A stretch of DNA of 64,000 nt from an uncultured Pelagibacteraceae bacterium (GCA_902561765.1 CACEQR010000004.1:1-64000); one strand, 5' to 3'. Positions 37,163-46,019 are shown, counted from the first letter of the stretch. Notes: generated from the sequence alone by a model not told the origin. Numbers and translations: made by a program.

Positions 37163-37873
37163 ATGTCAGAAAAATATCTAATTGTCGGTGCGACAGGTTC
37201 TATCGGATCCAATTTAGCAGAACAAATGCACTCTTCTGGTAGAGAAATTCACTTAGTTGGTAGAGATGAAAGTCAACTTAAAAATTTATCTGAAAAATTA
37301 AACTCTCCTTATACTGTTGCAGATGTCTTAGGCGATGGATTTGTCGATAAGATAAAGTCAGATATTCCAGAAATTAAGGGTGTAGCTTATTGTGTTGGGT
37401 CAATAGATCTTAAGCCTTTAAAATTAGCAACAGAAAATGATTTTAATAAATGTATGAAACTAAATTTTTATTCAGCTGTAGATTTAATTAAAGGATACCA
37501 GGATAATCTTAAACAAAATAATGGTTCAATTGTTTTATTTTCAACTGTAGCTGCTCAAAAGGGATTTACAAACCACTCAATAATTGCATCAACTAAAGCT
37601 GCTATAGAAGGTTTAACAGTATCTTTAGCCGCAGAATTTGCACCCAACATAAGAGTAAACACTGTTGCGCTAAGTCTAACAAATTCAAAAATAGCACAAC
37701 CAATGTTAAAAAATACAGCCCTCGCGCAAGGAATAGCTAAGGCACACCCCCTTAAAAGATTAGGAGAAGGTAAAGATGGAGCTGCACTAGCAAAATTTTT
37801 ACTTACAGAGGAAAGTTCTTGGGTAACAGGACAAATAATTGGTGTTGATGGAGGAAGATCAAAGCTTTCCTGA
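37163..37873 (+). CDS. SDR-family protein without the catalytic tyrosine
   Basis: The 236-residue Rossmann protein has VGATGSIGSNLA at residues 8-19 and ends in GQIIGVDGGRSKL, the usual SDR C-terminus. Ser127 and Lys145 are in place but the Tyr of the YxxxK motif is Ile141 (NHSIIASTKAA). Relatives beside photolyase genes show the same kind of sequence. It may be a non-classical reductase or a binding protein. It starts 11 bases from the photolyase start on the other strand. Confidence 0.8.
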   Translation: MSEKYLIVGATGSIGSNLAEQMHSSGREIHLVGRDESQLKNLSEKLNSPYTVADVLGDGFVDKIKSDIPEIKGVAYCVGSIDLKPLKLATENDFNKCMKLNFYSAVDLIKGYQDNLKQNNGSIVLFSTVAAQKGFTNHSIIASTKAAIEGLTVSLAAEFAPNIRVNTVALSLTNSKIAQPMLKNTALAQGIAKAHPLKRLGEGKDGAALAKFLLTEESSWVTGQIIGVDGGRSKLS

Positions 37874-37874
37874 G

Positions 37875-38939
37875 GTGAAAATAAAATTTTTAATTATAAT
37901 CTTAACTCTATTATTCACCTCAAAATCTTACTGTGAAAAAATAGTTTTAAAAAAATTAGTAGAATTAGACTCTCCCTGGGGATCTTCTTTCATAAGTAAT
38001 AATGAGATTATTGTAACAGAAAAAAGTGGAAGAATAAAAATAGTAGACATATCATCAAAAGAAATACAAGAAGTAGCTCATCAACTTGACTTTGTGGTTC
38101 ATGGGCAAGGAGGTTTGTTAGACATAATCTATAAAGATAATAATGTTTGGATTTCATATACTGAAGATAGAGGTAATTATAAAACAAGTACTTCTATAGC
38201 TAGAGCGGAGTTAAATAAAAAAAAATTAGACTTTAAAAATATTTTTCAAGCTAATCCGCCAATAGACTCAGGATATCATTTTGGTTCGAGACTAGCGATA
38301 AAAGATAATTATATCTACGCGTCTGCTGGTGAAAGGGGACAAGGTATGATTGCACAAGATGCATCAAAGCATCCTGGAAGCATAATTAGAGTCCATTTAG
38401 ATGGAAGCATTCCAAAAGACAACCCAAAGTTTGAAGGCAAATCAGATTGGTTACCAGAAATCTATCAAATAGGAATAAGAAACCCACAAGGAATGGTGTT
38501 ATCTCCATTTGACAGAAAAATTTATATAAGTAACCATGGCGCTAAAGGTGGAGATTGGTTTGGAGAAGTTAAAAAAGGAGAAAACTATGGGTGGAAAATA
38601 TTAGGATGGGGAGGAAAAAACTACTCTGGAATATCAATTGGTCCAAAATGGAAACCTGGTTTTACTAAAGCTATTCAGTATTGGGTACCATCAATTGCTA
38701 CAAGCGCTATAACTATTTATAATGGTGAAGAGTTTAAAGAGTGGAATGGTCATGCATTGATTACATCGCTAAAAGATAAGTCACTAAGAAAATTGATATT
38801 TGATGATTTATCTAATGTTAAGGAAGAGATTATTTTTAAAAATAAAATTGGAAGAATAAGAGATATACAAGTGCATCCAGCGACTGGAAAAATTTACTTT
38901 TTAAGCCAGGATGCAATGTGGTTAATGCAAAAAAAATAG
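37875..38939 (+). CDS. PQQ-dependent aldose-sugar-dehydrogenase-like beta-propeller protein
   Basis: From the GTG at 37875, one base after the SDR stop, the 354-residue protein starts with a signal peptide (hydrophobic 4-15, cleavage near SYC/E). The propeller carries the GSD/sorbosone dehydrogenase signature: HGQGGLLDI, YHFGSRLAIKDNYIYASAGERG, RNPQGMVLSP and GENYGWKILGWGG. It would oxidise sugars in the periplasm using PQQ; no PQQ synthesis genes are in the window. Fold assignment is firm, cofactor use is inferred. Confidence 0.82.
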   Translation: MKIKFLIIILTLLFTSKSYCEKIVLKKLVELDSPWGSSFISNNEIIVTEKSGRIKIVDISSKEIQEVAHQLDFVVHGQGGLLDIIYKDNNVWISYTEDRGNYKTSTSIARAELNKKKLDFKNIFQANPPIDSGYHFGSRLAIKDNYIYASAGERGQGMIAQDASKHPGSIIRVHLDGSIPKDNPKFEGKSDWLPEIYQIGIRNPQGMVLSPFDRKIYISNHGAKGGDWFGEVKKGENYGWKILGWGGKNYSGISIGPKWKPGFTKAIQYWVPSIATSAITIYNGEEFKEWNGHALITSLKDKSLRKLIFDDLSNVKEEIIFKNKIGRIRDIQVHPATGKIYFLSQDAMWLMQKK

Positions 38940-38954
38940 TATATAATAAGGCTT

Positions 38955-40058
38955 ATGGATGATGTAGTTATAGTCGGCGGAGGTATTATTGGTGCAGCTA
39001 CTGCTTACTTTATGTCTTTAGAAGGTAGAAAGGTGAAGGTAATTGAAAGAGATCCAACTTACAAGACTGCCTCATTTCCACTATCATTAGGTGGGTTCAG
39101 AAGACAATTTTATCAGAAAGAAAACATTCTACTCGGTAAATTTGCAAGAGAATTTATTTTTAAAATTCCTGAATTGCTTAAAACAAAAAAAAATCCAAAC
39201 CCAACAGCTAGTATGGTTCCTAATGGATATCTATTAATGTTTGGACCTGAACATGCAGAAGAGCAATACCGGGCTTTAGAAAATCATAAAGAGTGTGATG
39301 CTGGTACAAAAAATATTAAAGGTTCAGAATTAAATAAAATTTTTCCATACATAAATAATGAAGGTATAGAAACAGCAACATATACTGATAACAAAAGTGA
39401 GGGATGGATAGATCCTTTTATGTTTCATAGCGCATTAAAAAGTAAGGCTATAGAGCTTGGTGCTGAATTTGTAAAAGGTGATGTAAAAGATTTATCCGAG
39501 CTAAATGCAAAGACTATTATTTCAGCAGCCGGTTGTTGGACAAAAGAATTGTTATCAGATATTCCTGTAGAACCACAAAAACACACTGTCTTTAGAGTCA
39601 AATGTCCCAAACATTTTCCTGATATGCCTTTATCAGGGGACTTAACTACGGGTGTATATTGGAGACCTGAAGGCAAGGAATTTTTAGCTGGATCTCCAAT
39701 ATCTGTATTTGATGCAAAGGATTTAGAACCAGCATGGAATGATTTTGAAGAACTTGTTTGGCCTGCTCTTGCAAAAAGAGTACCTGCTTTTGAAGAGCTT
39801 AAATTGACAGGAGGCTGGGCAGGATTTTATGATTGTAATAAGCTAGATAATAATGCAGTTGTTGGAAAGCACCCAAAATATGAAAATGTTTATTTAGCTT
39901 CTGGATTTACTGGGAGAGGCTTAATGCAAGCCCCAGGTATTGGGAGAGCTCTTACAGAGTTAATAAATACAGGCAGTTATCAATCAATAGATATAAGTGT
40001 TTTTGATGTTGAAAGAGTTTTAAAAAGTAATGCTAGACCTGAGCCTTACGTATTATAA
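38955..40058 (+). CDS. FAD-dependent oxidoreductase (DAO family)
   Basis: The 367-residue flavoprotein has VVIVGGGIIGAATAYFMSLEG at the N-terminus (dinucleotide motif residues 7-12) and the C-terminal FAD segment YLASGFTGRGLMQAPGIGRAL. This is the D-amino-acid oxidase / glycine oxidase / sarcosine dehydrogenase superfamily, and the substrate is probably an amine or N-methyl amino acid. No partner subunits are nearby. It overlaps the 3' end of a small membrane gene on the other strand. Confidence 0.85.
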   Translation: MDDVVIVGGGIIGAATAYFMSLEGRKVKVIERDPTYKTASFPLSLGGFRRQFYQKENILLGKFAREFIFKIPELLKTKKNPNPTASMVPNGYLLMFGPEHAEEQYRALENHKECDAGTKNIKGSELNKIFPYINNEGIETATYTDNKSEGWIDPFMFHSALKSKAIELGAEFVKGDVKDLSELNAKTIISAAGCWTKELLSDIPVEPQKHTVFRVKCPKHFPDMPLSGDLTTGVYWRPEGKEFLAGSPISVFDAKDLEPAWNDFEELVWPALAKRVPAFEELKLTGGWAGFYDCNKLDNNAVVGKHPKYENVYLASGFTGRGLMQAPGIGRALTELINTGSYQSIDISVFDVERVLKSNARPEPYVL

Positions 40059-40232
40059 TTTTTTTATATAAAAACCTAGAAAACCATTAAAAGTAGATAC
40101 AGCCAAAATTAACAATTGTCCTTTGAGTGAATAAAATTCAAATGATGGATAGAAACTTATACCAATAGAAAAGAAAAGATAAGTTAAAATAAAAGGTCGG
40201 TAGAATTTTTTTATAAAATAAATAATTTTCAT
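40053..40232 (-). CDS. Small membrane protein (59 aa)
   Basis: A 59-residue frame starts with MKIIYFIKKFYRP and has two hydrophobic stretches (about residues 15-27 and 40-56), ending FYIKKL. Its ATG directly follows the stop of the DMT permease (TAAATG), giving translational coupling, and it fills the gap to the next gene almost exactly. No family is recognised; a small accessory membrane protein is the best description. Confidence 0.6.
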   Translation of the reverse strand: MKIIYFIKKFYRPFILTYLFFSIGISFYPSFEFYSLKGQLLILAVSTFNGFLGFYIKKL

Positions 40233-41081
40233 TTATTTTCTTGTAGCAATATAAACACCTATAGTTGCTAAAATAAAACCTATTATGTCGATATTTGATA
40301 ATTTTTCTCCTAAAAATAAATATGCCATGATAGCTGTTGTAGGTGGAACAAGAAAAAATAATGTTGAAGTTTTACTTACTGAACCTGCTTTTATTAAAAA
40401 CATTAAAATTGTAAAAGCTCCAAAGGACACCAGTATAATTTGATGTGTCATTCCCAATATAAATCCAGCTGAAAAGTTAATATAAGGTGTTTCTAATATA
40501 AATATTAAAATTAGATTAAAAAAACAGCCACCAAATGCTTGAAAACCATTATTTACTGATAAAGGGACATTTTCACTTAATTTTTTTTGCCATAAAGTAC
40601 CTGTAGTGATTGCAGCAAGAGCTATAAAACAAGTAATAATTCCATCTTTAGGAAATTCATTTCCAAAATCAATTCCTAGCACCATCAAGGAACCAACAAA
40701 ACCAAATACAATACCAACCCACTGTCTCCACCCTATAACTTCATTATAAATTGGTCCTGATAATAAGTTAGTTAAAATAGGTTGAAGAGTAACTATTAAT
40801 GCAACTACGCTTGCAGGAACTCCTACATGAAAAGCGTACCAACATCCACCAAGATATAATCCATGAAATAATACACCTGAAGTTATGCTTTCTAAAATAT
40901 ATCTTATTTTTGTAAAAATTATTTCTTTTTTAAATATTGAAAATAAAAAAAAACCTAGAGTAACAATTCCAAATCTAAAAGCAAGAGCGGCAAAGGGTGA
41001 TGCGTTCTGAACAATAATATCACCAGATATGAAAGCAGAGGACCATAATAGTATAAATAGCAAAGGGAAGGTTTTTATCAT
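40233..41081 (-). CDS. DMT-superfamily (EamA) permease
   Basis: The 282-residue protein has about ten membrane segments with the EamA duplications (LWSSAFISGDIIVQNASPFAALAFR at the N-terminus and FFLVPPTTAIMAYLFLGEKLS near the end). Substrate unknown. It sits 32 bases downstream of the zinc-free MDR oxidoreductase gene on the same strand and is joined to the 59-residue membrane protein gene. Confidence 0.88.
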   Translation of the reverse strand: MIKTFPLLFILLWSSAFISGDIIVQNASPFAALAFRFGIVTLGFFLFSIFKKEIIFTKIRYILESITSGVLFHGLYLGGCWYAFHVGVPASVVALIVTLQPILTNLLSGPIYNEVIGWRQWVGIVFGFVGSLMVLGIDFGNEFPKDGIITCFIALAAITTGTLWQKKLSENVPLSVNNGFQAFGGCFFNLILIFILETPYINFSAGFILGMTHQIILVSFGAFTILMFLIKAGSVSKTSTLFFLVPPTTAIMAYLFLGEKLSNIDIIGFILATIGVYIATRK

Positions 41082-41113
41082 TTATTGAGGATTTATATTG
41101 CCATAAATTTTAA

Positions 41114-42121
41114 CTAAATTTTGACAAGCATTTTACCGATATTTTTACCCTCTAATAAATCAATAAATGATTTAGGAGCATTTTCGATCCCTTGATAAAT
41201 AGTTTCTTTAAACTTTATTTTACCCTCTGATAACCACTTCAACATATCAGTTTCAAATGGTTCTTTTTCATTTTCATGGTCAAAGATTAAAAAACCTTTA
41301 ATCGTAAGTCTTTTTACAAGAACATATGCCATATTTTTCAATCCAGACCCAGGTGTTGTCACATTCATTTGAGAAATTCTTCCACAGATAACTATACGAC
41401 CATAATTCTTCATTTGGAAAATGGTAGATTCTAAAAAATCACCACCAACATTATCAAAGTATAGATCGAAACCTTCAGGACAAATCTCTTTAAAATATAA
41501 TACAAGGTTCTTTATTTTTTTATAATTAAAGGCATGATCAACTTTTAATTCTTTTTTTAACCAGCCAACTTTTTCATCAGATCCTGTGCTAGCAATAACT
41601 TTGCAACCAAGATTTTTTGCAATTTGACAAACTGTTGAACCAACACTTCCTCCAGCTGATGAAACTAAAACTGTCTGTCCAGTTTTTAATTCTCCATGTT
41701 TTAACAATCCTATATATGCGGTATGTCCTGTCATGCCTAGAGGACCTAAATAAGTTTGTATAGGAATATCAATTGGTTTTAGCTTTTTTAATTGATTAGA
41801 ATTGCAAACAAAATTATCTCTCATACCAAGGTTGCTAAATACTAAATCTCCAACATTAAAATTTTTATCATTTGAAGTTTCTACTTTGCCAATAGCATAT
41901 CCTTCCATTTCTTCACCAATTTTAAATGGAGGCTTATAATTTTTTCTTTCAGTCATTCTTGCTCTCATATATGGATCAACTGATATCCATGAATTTGATA
42001 CTAAGATATTATTTTCTTCATTAACTGAAATTTCTCTGGATTTTATCTCAAAGTCTGTTTCTTTTGGTAAGCCAGTTGGAATATAATTTTTTAAAGTTAC
42101 ATATTTGGTGATTATTGACAC
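41114..42121 (-). CDS. Zinc-free MDR NADP-dependent oxidoreductase (CurA/leukotriene B4 dehydrogenase type)
   Basis: The 335-residue medium-chain reductase has SWISVDPYMRARM near residue 45, LGMTGHTAYIGLL near residue 128 and the cofactor motif SSAGGSVGSTVCQIA near residue 153; the zinc-ligand residues of alcohol dehydrogenases are missing. Such enzymes reduce alpha,beta-unsaturated carbonyls and may remove lipid peroxidation products. It starts at GTG, one base after the msrA stop. Confidence 0.88.
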   Translation of the reverse strand: MSIITKYVTLKNYIPTGLPKETDFEIKSREISVNEENNILVSNSWISVDPYMRARMTERKNYKPPFKIGEEMEGYAIGKVETSNDKNFNVGDLVFSNLGMRDNFVCNSNQLKKLKPIDIPIQTYLGPLGMTGHTAYIGLLKHGELKTGQTVLVSSAGGSVGSTVCQIAKNLGCKVIASTGSDEKVGWLKKELKVDHAFNYKKIKNLVLYFKEICPEGFDLYFDNVGGDFLESTIFQMKNYGRIVICGRISQMNVTTPGSGLKNMAYVLVKRLTIKGFLIFDHENEKEPFETDMLKWLSEGKIKFKETIYQGIENAPKSFIDLLEGKNIGKMLVKI

Positions 42122-42122
42122 T

Positions 42123-42701
42123 TTATGATCCCCAGATATTACTTAACGTCGCCTCACGTCTACATGCTTTTTTATATCTTAAATAATTAACAAAATTTAT
42201 TTGATAATAATCTTGATGAAATGCCTCTGCTTTATAAAATTTATCAAATTTTCTTACGTAGGTTACCACTTTCTTTTTAAATTTTTTTTCTATTTCCTTA
42301 ATACTATTTTTTATTAAATTTTTTTGTTTTTCATTTTGATAAAATGCTACTGATCTGTAACTATAACCTTTATCACAAAATTGTCCTGCAGCATCAAATG
42401 GATCGATATTTAACCAGAATTCTTTTAAGAGCTTTTCATAACTGACAACTTCTGGGATATATATTACTTCAATAACTTCAAAATGACCTGTGTTTCCATA
42501 TGTTACTTCTTTATAGGTTGGATTTTCTGTAGTACCACCTGAATAACCTGAAATAACTTTTGAAACACCAAGGATATTTTCAAAAGACTCTTCCATACAC
42601 CAAAAGCACCCACCAGCAAAATAAGCTTTAGAAAAATTCTGAGCTTTTAAAACTACAGAAGAATTAATTAGAATTATAATACTTATAAATAATACCTTCA
42701 T
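42123..42701 (-). CDS. msrA: Peptide-methionine (S)-S-oxide reductase MsrA, exported form
   Basis: MsrA repairs methionine sulfoxide. The 192-residue protein has the catalytic GCFWCMEES motif (Cys32, Cys35) and the downstream FDAAGQFCDKGYSYRS region. A hydrophobic N-terminus (residues 3-18, cleavage near LKA/Q) suggests export to the periplasm, unlike the usual cytoplasmic form. It lies between the MDR oxidoreductase and a TSUP permease, separated by 1 and 0 bases, so the three form an operon. Confidence 0.95.
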   Translation of the reverse strand: MKVLFISIIILINSSVVLKAQNFSKAYFAGGCFWCMEESFENILGVSKVISGYSGGTTENPTYKEVTYGNTGHFEVIEVIYIPEVVSYEKLLKEFWLNIDPFDAAGQFCDKGYSYRSVAFYQNEKQKNLIKNSIKEIEKKFKKKVVTYVRKFDKFYKAEAFHQDYYQINFVNYLRYKKACRREATLSNIWGS

Positions 42702-43451
42702 TTAAATATTTAAAATATTAAATCCCATCCTAATTGCAACAATAATTACCAATATAGAAGTTATTAATGCTAAAGTTTTAGTTGAAAATATTTTTAAATT
42801 TATAAAATTTCCCACTTGTCCACCAACTAAAACGATAAGTAATAAAAAAAGATATTCTTTGAACTCAAATAAAACTTGATTCTTAGTTAATTGTCCAATT
42901 ATTCCAAATATAGAATTTATTAAAATAAATAAAGATACTGTTATTGTTATATTTTTAGGGTTTGCTACCTTCAATAAATAAAGTATTGGACTTAGAAATA
43001 TTCCTCCACCAATGCCCACTACACCAGAAACAAAACCTAAAACGGCACCTATAAGAGACGATAAATATATTGGCAAAGTTTTATAAATTCTTGGATTATT
43101 TTCATATGATCTAAAATTTACCAGTAATAATAAACCAGCGATAATAAGTACAAAAAATAATAATATTTCAAATAATTCTTTTTCAACCTGTATTGAGCCA
43201 CCTATAAATGCAAAAGGTATAGAACCTATTAAGTATGGAAATAGAAGTTTCAGGTTATAACTTCCTACTCTTATATAATTAAACGAATTACCCGAAACTA
43301 CAATAATATTACAAGCCAAGGCAATTATAGGGAAAATTTGATATGATACACCAGACAAAAGAAGTAGAGCTAGATAAGTGGACCCACCACCAAAACCTAC
43401 ACTTGAGTAAATTAATGCAGTTACAAAAAAAAGAATTGATAATATAATCAT
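42702..43451 (-). CDS. TauE/SafE (TSUP) family permease
   Basis: The 249-residue protein has eight membrane segments and the family pattern SSVGFGGGSTYLALLLL near residue 17 and VSGVVGIGGGIFLSPIL near residue 141. TSUP members export sulfite, sulfoacetate or other small anions. It shares an operon with msrA and the MDR gene; sulfur-oxidation stress would be one theme, but this is inference. It starts 9 bases from the divergent moaB. Confidence 0.88.
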   Translation of the reverse strand: MIILSILFFVTALIYSSVGFGGGSTYLALLLLSGVSYQIFPIIALACNIIVVSGNSFNYIRVGSYNLKLLFPYLIGSIPFAFIGGSIQVEKELFEILLFFVLIIAGLLLLVNFRSYENNPRIYKTLPIYLSSLIGAVLGFVSGVVGIGGGIFLSPILYLLKVANPKNITITVSLFILINSIFGIIGQLTKNQVLFEFKEYLFLLLIVLVGGQVGNFINLKIFSTKTLALITSILVIIVAIRMGFNILNI

Positions 43452-43460
43452 ATAAATATT

Positions 43461-43961
43461 ATGAAAGTAAATATAGCATTATTAACCGTTACTGACACTA
43501 GAACTTTAAAAACAGATAAATCAGGTAATTTGCTTTCTACCAAAATAAAAAAAGCAAAACATAATTTAATTGATAGAAAAATTTGTAAGGATAATAAAAA
43601 GGACATAAAAAAAATAATTAAATTATGGCTCAAAAAGAAAAAAATAGATGTGATTATTACTACTGGAGGAACTGGTTTGACTGGAAGAGACATTACTCCA
43701 GAAGCAGTTCATGATTTGGCAGACAAAGAAATCCCTGGATTTGGAGAAATTTTCAGAGTTATAAGTCTTAAAACGGTTGGAACTTCTTCAATACAATCAC
43801 GGGCTTGTGCAGCACTGGCGAAAGGAAAATATATTTTTGCTTTACCTGGCTCATCTGGAGGAGTTACAGATGCTTGGGATAAAATTCTAGTACACCAGTT
43901 AGATATAAATCATAAGCCTTGTAATTTTGTTGAATTATTTCCACGCCTTAAAGAAAAATAA
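43461..43961 (+). CDS. moaB: Molybdenum cofactor biosynthesis protein MoaB/MogA family
   Basis: The 166-residue protein adenylylates molybdopterin before metal insertion. It has LLTVTDTRTLKTDKSG at the N-terminus, TTGGTGLTGRDITPEA near residue 73 and LPGSSGGVTDAWDKIL near residue 133. MoaB and MogA cannot be fully told apart by eye, though VGTSSIQSRACAAL fits MoaB. It is monocistronic, pointing at the DUF1244 gene whose stop abuts it, and is part of the Moco region that continues to 55.6 kb. Confidence 0.92.
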   Translation: MKVNIALLTVTDTRTLKTDKSGNLLSTKIKKAKHNLIDRKICKDNKKDIKKIIKLWLKKKKIDVIITTGGTGLTGRDITPEAVHDLADKEIPGFGEIFRVISLKTVGTSSIQSRACAALAKGKYIFALPGSSGGVTDAWDKILVHQLDINHKPCNFVELFPRLKEK

Positions 43962-44207
43962 TTATTTTTGATATTTTTTTTTCCAATCAGAGTAGGGCAT
44001 GCCATAAACATGCTCTCTTGCGCTGGGGTCAGAAATCTCTATTCCCTTTTTTTCTGCTTCTTCACGATACCATTTAGATAAACAATTCCTACAAAATCCA
44101 GCAAGATTCATTAAATCTATATTTTGAACATCATTTCTCTCTCTCAAGTGATTTAACAAACGTTCAAAAGCTGCTGATTGTAAATCTTTTTTAGTGTTTT
44201 CATTCAT
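43962..44207 (-). CDS. DUF1244 family protein
   Basis: The 81-residue protein matches DUF1244: LLNHLRERNDVQNIDLMNLAGFCRNCLSKWY with the conserved FCRNCL cysteines near residues 38-41, and the C-terminal YGMPYSDWKKKYQ. The function of the family is unknown; it is common in alpha- and gammaproteobacteria. It lies alone between moaB and the xdhC-like pair. Confidence 0.9.
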   Translation of the reverse strand: MNENTKKDLQSAAFERLLNHLRERNDVQNIDLMNLAGFCRNCLSKWYREEAEKKGIEISDPSAREHVYGMPYSDWKKKYQK

Positions 44208-44294
44208 AAATTATTATATTTTTAATATGAAATATAACTAATCTTATCAAAAAAATTTGGAAAAACAAAAATAACTATGTAATAAATTTATTAA

Positions 44295-44624
44295 ATGAGA
44301 AATTTATTAAATGAAAAAATTTTAGAAGAAGCCAATACATGGATAAAATCTAAAGAAAAAGTTGTTCTTGCTACAGTTATTCAAACTTGGGGATCATCTC
44401 CACTTCAAACTGGTAGTAAAATGATAATTAATGAAAAAGGGAATTTTTCTGGCTCTGTTTCTGGGGGGTGCGTTGAAACGTCTGTAATTAAAGAAAGTAT
44501 AAATTTAATAAAAAGTAAAAAAAATTTTAAAAAATTAGAATTTGAAGTTTCAAACGAAAACGCATGGAACATAGGTCTTGCATGTGGGGGTAAAATTCAA
44601 ATTTTTATTGAACAGATTAATTAA
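44295..44624 (+). CDS. XdhC/CoxI-type N-terminal domain protein
   Basis: The 109-residue protein equals the N-terminal XdhC_CoxI domain: VVLATVIQTWGSSPLQTGSKM near residue 24, then GNFSGSVSGGCVETSV with the conserved Cys near residue 66, and WNIGLACGGKI with a Cys near residue 100. The family brings sulfurated molybdenum cofactor to dehydrogenases. The Rossmann half is made from the next gene, joined by TAATG. No matching xanthine or CO dehydrogenase genes are in the window. Confidence 0.88.
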   Translation: MRNLLNEKILEEANTWIKSKEKVVLATVIQTWGSSPLQTGSKMIINEKGNFSGSVSGGCVETSVIKESINLIKSKKNFKKLEFEVSNENAWNIGLACGGKIQIFIEQIN

Positions 44625-45304
44625 TGAAAATTGAGTTACTTGAAGAAATCATTAAAAAAAGATCCTTAAAGAAAGAATTTGCCTTATTAACAAATTTAGA
44701 AACTAGCTATAGTGAAATATTTGAAATAGGAGAACCACTAAGTAAAGAATTTGAGAATAATAAAAATGAAATTATTAATCACTGTAAATTAAAAAAAAAT
44801 GGTATAATTGAGAAAACACAAATATTTATACAGAACTATACCAATCCCATCAATGTTGTAGTTATTGGAGCCGTTCATATAACTCAATATTTAGTAGAAT
44901 TTGCTAAAAATCTTAATTTTGAAATTACCATTATTGATCCAAGATCATATTTTACATCTGAAAATAGATTTAAAGATATTAAAATTATAAATGATTGGCC
45001 TAGCGAAGCTTTTAAAAAAATTGTAACAAATTCAAATACTGCATTAGTTGCCCTTACTCATGATCCAAAAATTGATGATCCATCCCTACAGTACGCTTTA
45101 AAGAATAAATTTTTTTATATTGGCGCTCTTGGTAGCAAAAAAACCCATATTAATAGATGCGAAAGACTGAGAGAATTAGGTTTTGCAGAGAAAGAAATTT
45201 CTAGTATACACAGTCCAATTGGTATTAAACTTGGCGGAAAATCTGCTTCAGAAATAGCATTGTCAATTATTTCACAATTAGTTTCTGAGTCTAACAAATC
45301 TTAA
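44624..45304 (+). CDS. XdhC-type Rossmann domain protein
   Basis: The 226-residue protein is the C-terminal half of XdhC: a variable N-terminus, then NVVVIGAVHITQYLVEFAKNL (nucleotide-binding, near residue 84), LVALTHDPKIDDPSLQYAL near residue 145, GALGSKKTHINRCERL and the conserved IHSPIGIKLGGKSASEIALSI end. Together with the preceding gene it forms a complete two-piece XdhC. Its stop overlaps moaE by 4 bases on the other strand. Confidence 0.88.
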   Translation: MKIELLEEIIKKRSLKKEFALLTNLETSYSEIFEIGEPLSKEFENNKNEIINHCKLKKNGIIEKTQIFIQNYTNPINVVVIGAVHITQYLVEFAKNLNFEITIIDPRSYFTSENRFKDIKIINDWPSEAFKKIVTNSNTALVALTHDPKIDDPSLQYALKNKFFYIGALGSKKTHINRCERLRELGFAEKEISSIHSPIGIKLGGKSASEIALSIISQLVSESNKS

Positions 45305-45747
45305 ATTTGTTGAATAGTTACACCTTTTAGCCATTCACTTTCGTGATTTGTATAATGCTCTTTTTTCCATATAGGAGTTCTTTTTTTAATTTCTTCTATG
45401 ATGTATCTTGATAAATTGTAAGCATCTTTACGATGCTTACATCCAACACCAATAATAATGCTCTTTTCTTCTACTTCTACATAGCCTTTTACATGTTCAA
45501 TGAAAACAGCCTTTTGCTTAATATTTAATTTTGTTTCAGCTTCTTTATATATTTCTTCAAAACTTTTTATAACCATTGTATCCTTTGAGTCATAAGTTAT
45601 ACCAATTACTTTTTTATTTTCATTGATATCTCTCACTGTTCCAACAAAATATATAATGGCACCAAATTTAGAAGAGTTCAGAAATTTTTCAGCATTTGAT
45701 ATTTCTATCTTCTGATTTGATGCATCAAGGACTTTAGCATGTAACAT
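45301..45747 (-). CDS. moaE: Molybdopterin synthase catalytic subunit MoaE
   Basis: MoaE holds cyclic pyranopterin monophosphate and accepts sulfur from thiocarboxylated MoaD. The 148-residue protein has GAIIYFVGTVRD near residue 30, VGCKHRKDAYNLSRYIIEEIKKRTPIWKKE-type sequence (with the catalytic Lys pair) near residue 105 and a terminal W. Its start overlaps the moaD stop (TAATG), part of moaA-moaC-moaD-moaE. Confidence 0.95.
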   Translation of the reverse strand: MLHAKVLDASNQKIEISNAEKFLNSSKFGAIIYFVGTVRDINENKKVIGITYDSKDTMVIKSFEEIYKEAETKLNIKQKAVFIEHVKGYVEVEEKSIIIGVGCKHRKDAYNLSRYIIEEIKKRTPIWKKEHYTNHESEWLKGVTIQQI

Positions 45748-46019
45748 TATCCACCTCCTATTGGAGGTATAATTCCTACAATTTGATTTTGATTAATTTT
45801 ATGATTCTCATAAATTATCTCATCTTTATCAGAGCAAAAAACTGAGTTTTGAATCAATTTTTTAAAATTTTCATTTCCATTAAAATTTTGTTCAATAAAT
45901 TTTAGTAATTGTAATCTTATATCTTTAATGGTGCTATTTTTTTTAATTTTGATTTCTATAGAATTATCTTTACTAAGGTCTCTTGTTGCACCATATAATT
46001 CTATTGTTATTTTGATCAT
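45747..46019 (-). CDS. moaD: Molybdopterin synthase sulfur carrier subunit MoaD
   Basis: The 90-residue ubiquitin-like protein ends in PPIGGG, the Gly-Gly tail that is thiocarboxylated. I chose the ATG at 46019 (MIKITIELYG), which shares one base with the moaC stop; a TTG one codon before is less likely. It works with MoaE in sulfur transfer to the pterin precursor. Coupled on both sides. Confidence 0.92.
   Translation of the reverse strand: MIKITIELYGATRDLSKDNSIEIKIKKNSTIKDIRLQLLKFIEQNFNGNENFKKLIQNSVFCSDKDEIIYENHKINQNQIVGIIPPIGGG

Noticed and set aside
44295-45304. xdhC broken by a frameshift
   Set aside because: The first frame covers a complete domain and the junction is a normal TAATG overlap, so two genes are more likely.
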